Assembly (NCBI GenBank): GCA_001600635.1
Contig: BCKL01000005.1
Span: forward strand, 437,581 to 501,580
DNA: 64,000 nt
Direction: 5' to 3'
Source of the DNA: Leucosporidium creatinivorum
Lineage: Eukaryota > Basidiomycota > Microbotryomycetes > Leucosporidiales > Leucosporidiaceae
The translations under genes and the position numbers were made by a program. Below are positions 1-8,597 of this stretch, piece by piece. The notes beneath the pieces are model-generated. The model did no database searches, was not told the origin of the DNA, and saw nothing but the letters and a program-made list of their open reading frames with translations. Numbering within the stretch: the first letter of the stretch is position 1; every line of letters starts with the position of its first letter.

Positions 1-149
1 GCTGCCGGGCAGCATTCCCGTAGCCTCCTCGCTGGTGTACTGCTGTACTACACACGGTCTACATCCTCTTGTCCTGCAGCGCTCCCAGGCGAGCCATCCT
101 CTCCAGCTTGACTCTCGCTCTCCCTCGCCTCAGAACACTGCTGCCCTAA

Positions 150-398
150 GCTCCCGACGTTCGTCTCCCTCGTCGCCATCCTCCTCAACAGCTCGGCGCG
201 GAATATGCGAGTCGTCGTCCTCGACAGTACCTTGCCTTTCTGGCCCTCCACCTTCCACCTTCCGCCACCCCTGCACCGCTCTTCAGCTCCGTCGAGAATC
301 GGCCGAGCTCCCCCTCCCGCGCTTGCGCCTCGTCTTCCCCGACATCTTTCGCTTCACGGTCTCCGACAGAATTGTATCTCAACTGGGCAGACGCTTAA
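150..398 (+). CDS. possible 3' end of a gene cut by the window edge
   Basis: One frame is open from about 150 to a TAA at 396-398, with the C/G-rich third positions of genuine exons in this window. It would encode a Ser/Pro-rich C-terminus ending in LYLNWADA. An in-frame stop lies just upstream at 147, so the exon would have to start after a 3' splice site near 132-150. I recognise no domain. Other frames are also open here, including one on the minus strand, so strand and frame are uncertain. Confidence 0.22.
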   Translation, partial: APDVRLPRRHPPQQLGAEYASRRPRQYLAFLALHLPPSATPAPLFSSVENRPSSPSRACASSSPTSFASRSPTELYLNWADA

Positions 399-550
399 AC
401 TGGTCTGGTCCGAATGGAGATGCTGAGGAAGCCCGCGGAGGAGGCTCTGGACCGAGAGTGAGTAGGAGACGGCTTGACTTTGCCCCACTTGTTCGCCTCA
501 CAAAAGCTCGAACGAGGACTCAAGTCAGCTTATCCCCACTCATTAACACC

Positions 551-1398
551 ATGCGTAAGCTGTGACATTGGACTCTGTAGCTGTATATAGCTAACCTTCT
601 GCTCCCTCGCTCCTTCTTCTTTCTTCGCCTTCCGTTTCGTCTTCTCTTCTTCTCCCCTACCACCTCTGCCCCCTTTCCTCGTCAACATTCCTCTACTCTC
701 ACACTACAGCATCCCGCTCATCCTCGGCTCTCGCCTCCCAATCCTACGCTCAATACGCCAACAACTCAGGCGCCAACATGGGAGCCGACTCAGCCTCGGA
801 GGCGTCCTCCGACGAAGGCGCTGGTGCAGCATACTACTCTTCCACCGCTGGTCGCTCGGGAAGCGGTCTCGGAGGAGCTCGCTCCTCGTCTACCACCCTC
901 GGCGGATCCGGAACCTCGGCTCAAGCACAAGCCTCCCAATCCCTCGCCTCCTCCTCCTGCGCTGCCCATGCAGCAGCAGCCTCGGCATACTCTTCCCTCT
1001 CCGCCCATCACGCAGCTCTCGCCTCTGCAGCCTACGAGGACGCCGCCGCTGCCTCTGGCTCCGGTACCGGCTCGGCCACCATGCACTCGATGGCCAAGGG
1101 AGCAAGGAAGGCGGCTAGGAGCGCTGCAAGGCAAGCTGCCGCCGCGATGGAGACTGCAGCGAATGCGGCGCAGATGTCCGAAGCAGCGGGAGCAAGCATG
1201 ATGCACTCGATGGGACATTCGGCGGCGGGCGCGTCGGCGAGGGGAGCTAGCGCTAGCTCGGCGCGGATGGCGGCGATGGAAGCGGCTTATGGAGGGATGT
1301 CGACGTCGGCGGCGAGTGGATATGCTGGTGCTAGAGCGAGTGGAAGTGGAAGTGGTGGGTACGAGAGGTCGGCGTCGAGGAGTTCGGCGAGGTACTGA
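551..1398 (+). CDS. Ala/Ser/Gly-rich low-complexity protein with a 4-nt first coding exon
   Basis: I do not recognise a domain. The ATG at 551 is followed after one base by a GTAAGC donor at 555; a CTACAG acceptor ends at 709 and exon 2 (710-1398) continues in frame, giving about 230 residues starting MPSRSSSALASQSYAQYANN. Composition is dominated by Ala, Ser and Gly with recurrent Met-His and Met-Ala steps (MHSMAKGA, MHSMGHSA, ARMAAMEAAY). There is no signal peptide or membrane segment. A later ATG at 778 is in frame, but the coding composition clearly runs upstream to the acceptor, so I prefer the spliced start. A disordered or structural role is possible; no function can be assigned. Confidence 0.6.
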
Positions 1399-2232
1399 GT
1401 TGGGGGCCGAGCTGGGAACCTGTAGATAGTCCTCCTTCTCCTTCTGGTTCCCCCTCATGGTATATCATAGTCGAATGTACCTATTGAGCAAGTCGACCCC
1501 TGCCCAAAGCTGAGTACGTAAGCGAGCCGCACAAGTTGACTGCCATCGCCGAGCTCCGAAGTCTCCTCGTAACAAGCTCCCTGCACAGGAGCAGCTTCCT
1601 ACAGGTCTAACCGATAGCAAGCACTAGGCCAAACGCGCAACACTACGAAGAAGAGTCTCGCCGCTCGATGGACGTACAGCTCGCGCTTCTCGCGCTTGTA
1701 TCGAACCGACGACCACCTCCATGATCAGGCCACTGAAAGGCAGTGATGCTGAAATCAACCCGAAGAATCTATGCTGCCACTACACCAAGTGGCCATTTCT
1801 CTGGTCAGATGTCATCCCTAGACGATGGTACACGCCGCTGCCCGTTTCGCCCAGCCGCCATCGCCGAACTCTCTCCCGTCTTTCCTGCCGCTTTGTGCTC
1901 GCCCTGAGCTGTCTCTGGCCGCCGTCTTCCGAGAGAGTGTATAAAGGTGTATAAAGACAGGCTCTAGTCCTCCAAGTCGAGTGGAAGGTTGCTGGGACCT
2001 TAGAACTGACCGGAGCGAGCACCTCGCGTTCGCCGAGCTGTCTCTCTTTTAGCGCTGAAGAAGCGGAGAGGGCAAAGAAGTCAAAATATCATCGGATCGG
2101 TACATCACACGCGCATAGCAGTACTGCCTCGCCCCTTCCCCACTCCAAGTAGCTGTGCGCCAAACGAGTCGCCCGTCAGATTTCGGCGCTTTCAACTGAG
2201 GCGAGCAGCAAGACTCACCTTTGGCCCAGGCA
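1399..2232. other. intergenic, no gene seen
   Basis: No long frame with coding character. It holds a 29-bp block (1703-1731) repeated in reverse orientation at 8184-8212, and a TATAAA-like doublet near 1938-1954 that points to no obvious gene. Confidence 0.4.
1703..1731 (-). repeat. 29-bp repeat, copy 1 (Pol III B-box-like end)
   Basis: The reverse complement matches 8184-8212 exactly over 29 bp and ends in GTCGGTTC, which resembles the start of a tRNA T arm. The flanks differ between the copies. I could not fold a full tRNA around it. Confidence 0.5.
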
Positions 2233-3138
2233 TCAGTAGGCTGTACGGCAGGGACAGTTCTCACGAGGAGCTTCCTCCCCGCAGGCATTGCAGTAGGTGG
2301 TGCCGCATCGGCAGCGTCTAAGTGGGGTCGGGCAAAAGGACGGTGGGCGCGGAGAGTTGGGAAAGAATCAGCACGTTGGCTCGAGCTCGTAGAGACTCTG
2401 GAACCGTACACATGCTTGCATCCGCCCTCTCGAATCGCCAGCCAACGGCAGCTGGGGCAGCGACGAGCCTTGAAGAGCTCGAAGAGATGCTCGGCGACGG
2501 CTTGATCGGCGGGATCATCCTTGCAGGAGACTTCGGAGCCGTGCTGTAGGTCAGTCAGGGTCAGCAGACTCCCTCAAAGAAGACGCGAAAGTAAATCGAG
2601 CTCACCCAGGGTGCTTTACACGCGATGCAGGTCATCGTCTCGCACCTCGGGCACTTGATCGGCGCTCCCTCCGCCTGGCGCCTCCCCAAACGAAAGCTAC
2701 ATCCCTTGTTCGAGCACTTGACCCTCGGGTCGAGATCCTCCTTCCTCTTGCGAAACCTGGTCTGCTCGTCGACGGTGAGGAACGGTTCGGCGAGGAGAAA
2801 AGGGACGGCGAGTTGGCAGCAGCTTGGTGGGAAGGTAGATCCGCCGTTGATAGAGACGAGGAAGAGCGTTTGGAGGCAACTTGAGCAGTAGAGATGACCG
2901 CAGGGAAGTCGAACCGCGGTCGAGAGAGGGATCGAGTCGGTGCAAGCGAGGCACTGTACAGAGACCCTCACGGCTCGGTCGAGGGTCTGAGGAGTAGACG
3001 AGGGTACTCAGTGACTGCTCTTGCTTTCCAAAGAGAGAATAGAGCACCCACTTTGCCTGCAGCGCCATCGCCGAGCCCTTTGACTTCAGTGTCGGCGAGC
3101 GAGAGGTGTCCCAGCTTGGATGATAGAGTGTCGGCCAT
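2233..3138 (-). CDS. RBR (RING-IBR-RING) E3 ubiquitin ligase
   Basis: Four exons (3138-3052, 2986-2606, 2543-2410, 2317-2233) keep one frame and give 228 residues. RING1 is seen as CLACTDS...LPCGHLYCSSCL. The in-between region ends CPRCETMTCIACKAPW. RING2 reads CPSC, then GGCKHVRCRCG, TTYCNACG and NCPC. RBR ligases take ubiquitin from an E2 onto the RING2 Cys before passing it to substrate. Here both that Cys (in GGC) and the following His (CKH), equivalent to the parkin Cys/His pair, are present. The protein is short for an RBR, with no extra substrate-binding domain. Two paralogues lie at 37-38 and 43-44 kb. Its start codon is only 27 bp from the next ATG on the other strand. Confidence 0.88.
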
Positions 3139-3165
3139 GAGAGTGGACCGGGATACTGCTACGAT

Positions 3166-4523
3166 ATGGAAGCGNCGAAACAGCCGAGTGACGAGGCAGG
3201 AGAAGATGCAGCCAGCCCAACTCGAGCTTCGAAGTCGAATCCGCCTTTTGATCTCTTGCGCTCACCTCGCTCGCTCGCCTCTCGCCCATCGACTAGGAAG
3301 GAAGCTCAGCCAGCTAACAAGCCTACCAGCACACCCTACGCCCGGCCCCAGCAACCTACAGAATCACCCGCCGCTGCCCTCCCTACAGAAACGCTCGTTC
3401 GCATCTTCGAGCTCGCGACGGAGGACGAAGCGTGGCCGTTCTACAAGCAGAGGGTCAGATGGAGATTCCAGAGGGTCAGCTGGCAGAGGTGGACTGCTGC
3501 AGGGAAGCAGAGGGACTTTGCTCTGGAGCGCGAGAGAGAGGTGGAGGGGCTGGTCGAGGTTCTCAGCGCCAACGGCAGAGGTGGTGTGGTGCAGAGCTTA
3601 TCGCTGTCGCATGAGTTGATGGATGGAGCCGCTGCAGGTGCTACGACGGAGCTCCTCAGGCTCTGCTCGGCGCTGAAGAAGGTAGAGTTGCAGCGAGCTG
3701 ACCGATTTGACTTCGCCAAGGGAGATGAGGAGGCTTGAGAGGCTATGCTTGGGATCAGAGAGATCAAGGAGGTGGTCTTGGTGGGTTCGCCTGAGTCGTT
3801 GACGCTCTCCGGGCGAGTTTGGGACCGTCACAGAGCTGAGCGCCGCTTGCTGACCCTCGCTCCTCAGGGTTCTACGCGCCTGGCCAACCCTGCGATCACT
3901 CACACTCAGCTGCCGTTTCGCCGATGAGCCCTATATGCTCCACTCGCGACCCACCGTTTCCCTTTGGCACCTTGACACCTTCGCCGACGTTTCTATGATC
4001 CGCTCGCTGCTCCCCTATATCGAGGACTCGGAGCTACCTTGCTCGCTCGTGGCCAGAGACTTTGACGGCTGTGTTCGTTGTCTTCTGATCCCTGAGGTAG
4101 CCGAGGCCCTTCTGCTCCTCGCCTTGCGCGGTCGTCGCTTCTCGGCGACTCGGCGACCGACCCTTGGCAGCCCTCACCTGCCTTTTACCAGCTCATCAGC
4201 AGCATGTCGGATCTACGACGACTGGAGATTTGCTATTCGGGTACACATCTGCTCCCAATAATGGCGGAACGGGGCACAATTTACCTCGCGCCGCCTCGCT
4301 TCACCAACTCGCCTCGCTCCACGAGCTTATACTCTGGCGCACGGGCCACACGGAGCGTACCGACGAGCTTACTCCTGCTATTCTCGAGATCCTGGACACC
4401 CCTCCACCCTCGCTGAGGCGCTTACAGATCGACTTGAGCCTGTTGAGCTGGACCGAGGGCGGCGAGAGGAAGAGGGCTGAGGTTGAGGAGAAGGTCAAAG
4501 CAGCTGGCATTTGGCTCGTCTAG
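3166..4523 (+). pseudogene. decayed F-box/LRR family member
   Basis: The sequence aligns by eye with the intact paralogues at 6511, 47156 and 48708: an F-box-like segment (LPTETLVRIFELA), LRR-like strands and the family C-terminus (ILDTPPPSLRRLQIDLSLLS) ending at 4523. The conserved start codon before EAQPA is AAG (3298-3300), although an in-frame ATG lies upstream at 3166. An in-frame TGA at 3736-3738 interrupts exon 1 while homology continues past it. The exon 1 donor near 3820 is not recognisable in the family phase. Exon 2 (from 3868) changes frame near 4110-4140 and again near 4270. One ambiguous base sits at 3175. Recent decay is likely; sequencing error could explain part of it. Confidence 0.65.
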
Positions 4524-4883
4524 TCGCGACGGCTTCGGTCGTGAGTGCTCCCTTATGCCTTGCGTCCTACCCTCCTCTCGAGTCTGTCGCTGATCATCTC
4601 TCGGATTCGCAAGTAGCTCGGCGGAAGGGGAGCAGCTCGCGGTTGGAAAGGGGAGCTTATTGAGGGTATTACGTCATTCAGAAGCTGCTGCTATAAAGTG
4701 GTCGTGCTGCTACTACGTCTCGAGGTGAACGAGCCCGGCGTCGACTTCAATTGTCACTCTTCGCAGGGAGCAGCCAAGTTCAACGCCGAAAGTTGCGCTC
4801 CATCTGCTCTCGGACTCCATGTCTCTCAGGCCGAGTGCCAATTATCTCTACAATCTTCAATACATCTTCTCTCATGCTACCCC
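4524..4883. other. intergenic, convergent gene ends
   Basis: Lies between the end of the F-box pseudogene and the stop of the minus-strand gene at 4884. I see no coding frame I would defend. Confidence 0.4.
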
Positions 4884-6055
4884 TCACGCCCACCGCTGGC
4901 GAAGCTCCTCCTCCGTAACGCCCGAACGCTTAGCTTGCCTCGGCGAGAGGTTGGGGATGTGCTGATGGGTGATCTCAAGCTCAAAGAGTGGTCCAGCCTT
5001 CATCTAAAGACATGTGTGTACTCAGCTTCACGTCTTTGAGCGCGGGGAGAGGCCACACTGCACTCACATGCCAGGGCTTGGGCGGCAGGGGGTGGCCGCG
5101 CCCGCGATTCGCCATGGCATGGTGAATGAACTGTAGCGAGGCGGTTGGATAAGTGAGTATCTGCTTTAGGCGCCGGAATACCCGAACTGACCTCTTCCCA
5201 CTCCTTGCAGCAGAGAACGACTCGAGCTCGGTCGAAAAAATCGAGCGAAGCCCACTCCTCGCGGCCCAGCCAGATGCCGGGCGAAGAGTCCTGAGGGTGC
5301 GCTCTGCAAGAGATAGCCATCCTCAGAGCCACGTACTCGACGTAGCTGCGTACAAGAGTAGGTAGAGTCAAGGATCAGCTGTGGTCCCCGAGGCTCGGCG
5401 ATCGTTCGGCGTTTGGCGACAACGTACCACAGTAGGGTCACGCCATTAGCTGAGATTGACTGCTGTCAGTTTTTACATGGCGGTAGCGAACAGCAAATAA
5501 GAAGGACTCACCCTCACAAAAGAACGAACGCCGCGCTTTCCAAGACTCGAAGTGGTGTCGGTGTCCTTCTCCACCAAGGTGTGGTACATCGACTTCCAAT
5601 TGTGGTCCTGGAGGAAGGTAACTTTGAGCTGCTCCTTGCCCTGATTGATGGCATCTCTGTACCGACTCAACGCTCAGCGAAGGACCCCGAGCTAACTCTG
5701 GGCTGCTTGCTTGAAGCTGGACTGACTCAGCAAGGTACATGGCTTCCACATGGTCCGAGCTGTGTTGTTGAGGATCGACGAAAAAGGGCTGGCTGCCCAC
5801 GAAGAGCTCGCAGAACTGAGTGCGAACCTCGAAGGCAGCATGATACTCGGCGCGAAGCACGCTGGCTTCGTCTGAGGTCCTCGGTGGTGATCCCGCAGGC
5901 CGCGTAGGCAAGGATAGAGGAGGCATGTAGCTCTTCAGACGCCGCCCCTCCCAGTGTTTCGTCACGGGCTTCAGCTCGGAGTCGGGAGTCGCCTTGAGTT
6001 CGGCGAGTATGGAAAGCCCATGGGGGCCGAAATGGAGAGCTGTAGGAGCGCTCAT
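4884..6055 (-). CDS. unknown protein, six exons
   Basis: The exon chain 6055-5697, 5656-5512, 5459-5428, 5345-5192, 5130-5068 and 5003-4884 keeps frame exactly and gives 290 residues. It starts MSAPTALHFGPHGLSILAEL and ends EELRQRWA. Mid-protein segments include FCELFVGSQPFFVDPQQHSS, DHNWKSMYHTLVEK and GREEWASLDFFDRARVVL. It is rich in His, Trp and charged residues, with no signal peptide or membrane helix. I do not recognise a family. Continuous frame through five introns argues that it is a genuine, constrained gene. The first donor (GTTAGC) is a weaker variant. The exact acceptor of the 32-nt exon 3 is uncertain by three bases. Confidence 0.7.
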
Positions 6056-6510
6056 GGCAAGAGGGTGAGAGGAAGTGAAAACAAGAGAGCAGAGAGGACA
6101 AGAGGAGCAGCGGGAAGGAGCAGATCTGCTCCTTGAAACTGCTGCACAGCTTCGCCGAGGAGGGAGCGACGTTCAGAAGATGACGGAGCGGTAGGCTCAG
6201 CAAGGAGCGCTAACCGGAGCGCTGTTCATACAGATGGTCCTACTCCCGGCTGCATGCACGAGCTTGGTGGCGAGGTGAGCCAGGACTTGACCACGAACGA
6301 TCGGCGCCGAGCTCGGCAGACGGAGGGCCAGCTCGAGTAAACCGTCAAGGTGTATCGTGCTACAGGAATGACACTTCATAGTTGCAAGATAGTCAAGCTG
6401 AGCTTGCGGGGTCCAGCACTCGTGCACCTTGTCACCCCTCTTGACCCCTCGCCTCATCAGCTGGCGCCTTTCGTCTCTTGCCTTCCCGCTCTCACCTCCG
6501 ACAGCTCGCG
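6056..6510. other. divergent promoter region
   Basis: Separates the divergent start codons of the unknown gene (6055) and the F-box/LRR gene (6511). No supported coding frame; presumably carries both promoters. Confidence 0.4.
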
Positions 6511-7755
6511 ATGGAAGCTCAGCCAGCTCTGCACTCTACCAGCACCACCTACGCCCGCCCTCAACAGCCTAGAGACTCGCCAGCCGCTGCTCTACCCACC
6601 GAAACGTTGACGCAGATCTTCGAGCTCTCCCTGCACGACCTCTCGCCCGCCGCTCGTCAGACGGCTCGACTCGCCTTCTCGCAGGTCTGTAGGCACTGGT
6701 ACGACCTCGCTGCCGCCTCCTCCCTCGTCGAGATGTACGTCGCCAATTCGAGCCAAGCCCAACGTCTCGCAGCGTCTCTCAAGAAGCCCGACAAGCAGAA
6801 GAGGGTCCGCACGCTGTTCATCAACATCGAGAGGAAGGAGAACACGCCCGTGGGTCGCGGCAAGAGGCTCGAGGCGCTGCTTCACTGCTGCCCGAAGCTC
6901 GAGCGCCTTCACCTCACCCTCGCCGACTCGCTTGGGGAGCGCAAGATTAACGCCCCTTCGGGATCGCTAGGAAACACCTTACGCCACGCGATTGGCAAGG
7001 TCACCTCCATCCGACACCTCGAGCTCTCCGGAGCGATTCAGGTGCCCGCGACAGCTTTCGCCGAGTGAGTTCTTCGGTTCAGCGTCGCCAGTCGTCCGCT
7101 GAGCCAGTCGCCTTCCTACAGGACGCTTTCCAAGCTCTTCAACCTCCGGAAGCTGGTGTGCCCTACGCTTGTCCTGCAGCCGTCCGCCTCTGCCTCGTAT
7201 CTCAATCTACCGCGCAAGCTCAACCGCCTCGAGATGGCTCACGACCTCGCCGAAACCGTCCTGAGACCTCAGATCCAAGCATCAAAGAGCTACCTCACCC
7301 ACATTCGTCTTGAAGAGCTGAGGTCTCACGCTGAGACCATTGTCCAGGAGCTCATCCCTCTCGCCCCTCGGCTCGTCGGCCTTCAAATCGTCGCCACGAC
7401 GGCTCCGACGCTCGACTACCTGGTACCGCTGCTGCAAAAGCTGGCTCGGGTTCGCACCCTTGAGATCGGCGGATGCGGCTACCACCTGTCGAAGCTGTTT
7501 GTTATGCTCAAGCAGCTTCGCACGCTGGAGGACTTCACGCTTCGCCTGGATTCTGTATTCCTTCTCGCCCTCGCTCTTGTGGGACTGTGCGGCCTCAATG
7601 CGGATGACGCTGTCAGCTACATCGGGCAAGCGACTAAGCTCAAGGCTCTCACCCTCCAAGCCGCCCTTCGACACACTTCAACCTGGTCGACCGCCGACCT
7701 CGCCGGCGTCGAGCAAGCCGCAACTTCTGGACGCGTCGAGCTGCACTATGAGTGA
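6511..7755 (+). CDS. F-box-like / leucine-rich repeat protein
   Basis: Two exons, 6511-7064 and 7122-7755, joined at a phase-2 intron, give 395 residues. After a Tyr-Ala-Arg-Pro-Gln-Gln-Pro leader comes an F-box-like helix (LPTETLTQIFELSLHDLSP) and a Cys/His/Trp element (FSQVCRHWYDLAA), typical of the F-box fold that docks on Skp1 in SCF ubiquitin ligases. The rest is a run of irregular LRR-like segments (LLHCCPKLERLHLTLADSL, LQKLARVRTLEIGGCGY). It is the longest intact member of a family with relatives at 3.2, 45.9, 47.5 and 62.5 kb; exon 2 is 634 nt here and in two of them. The SCF adaptor role is inferred from the fold; the substrate is unknown. Confidence 0.82.
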
Positions 7756-8597
7756 GGAGGAAGATAAGTGGTAAGAGCACGATCCTCCTTGCGAGGCGAC
7801 GGCTTACGGCGCTGACAGCCTTCTTCCGGCGACCGTAAAGAACCTGCTGCGCCGAGATGGGATAGGGAATGAGACGCTTGCTTGAGCTGGAAATCGTGTC
7901 GTCGAATGCGAGATGTCGATTTTGGAACAGTGCTCTGTGCACCTCGACCTCGCCTTGTTCACGACCAGCGAAGGCGAGCAGGTTGAGCAGGTTGGGAGCT
8001 CGGATCAGCATTCGGCGAGCTTCTCCGCGCTCAACAGCTGACGGCGCTGCCTCGTGCCCAGCTATCAGCTATTGCAGGTTAGCTACATAGCCTGTCAACC
8101 TCCTCGGCGACCTTCTCTCCCCGTCCACTCGCTTCTCCTGCTCGGCGCCTCCTTCGGGTTCCTTCACTCGGCTGCTCTTCGGCGGCCTGATCATGGAGGT
8201 GGTCGTCGGTTCAATCCCGGCAGTGGCCCCAATTTTTGCCACTCTGTACCTTTGAACGTCTCAAAGTGCAGAATCGAGCTTTTTGCCCTCCTCCGGCTTG
8301 CTTCCCCCGCCTCCTCAGTTTCGGCGAAGGCCCCTTCTCGCCTTGCTCGAGTAACCACCGGAAGGGTCGGGCGACGGAGACACGACAAGCAGAGTCATGC
8401 TACCTCTCACGAGTCAAGGTCCTCGCTCTGGCTTGGTTCAAATGTTGACGTCGACCTGCGCCGAGCGAGTACTCGGCGAGCAAGTCTCTCCTCGGCTCTT
8501 CTTCTCGTCGAAGCGAAGACGGCTACGCACTTCTAGAGTTCCATCCCTGGCTACCTTGACCGCAATACGAACATACAAGACTGTCTCACTGCACCCC
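7756..8597. other. intergenic, contains one Pol III-like motif
   Basis: Lies between the F-box gene and the convergent end of the myosin gene. Several frames are open but none has coding character. A tRNA T-arm-like stretch followed by TTTTT lies at 8206-8237. Confidence 0.4.
8184..8237 (+). repeat. 29-bp repeat, copy 2, with T-arm-like hairpin and T-run
   Basis: 8184-8212 equals the reverse complement of 1703-1731. It continues into GTCGG-TTCAATC-CCGGC, a five-pair T-arm-like hairpin, then AGTGGCCCC and a TTTTT tract that could end Pol III transcription. I found no matching acceptor 5' strand, D arm or anticodon arm upstream, so I do not call a tRNA. Confidence 0.4.

Noticed and set aside
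790-1458. 222-residue minus-strand frame opposite the Ala/Ser-rich gene
   Set aside because: It is the Arg/Ser-rich shadow expected opposite GC-rich Ala/Ser codons; it has no splice support.
8150-8237. tRNA gene ending near 8230
   Set aside because: The T arm and T run are good, but no 5' acceptor strand, D arm or anticodon stem with U33 could be found upstream.
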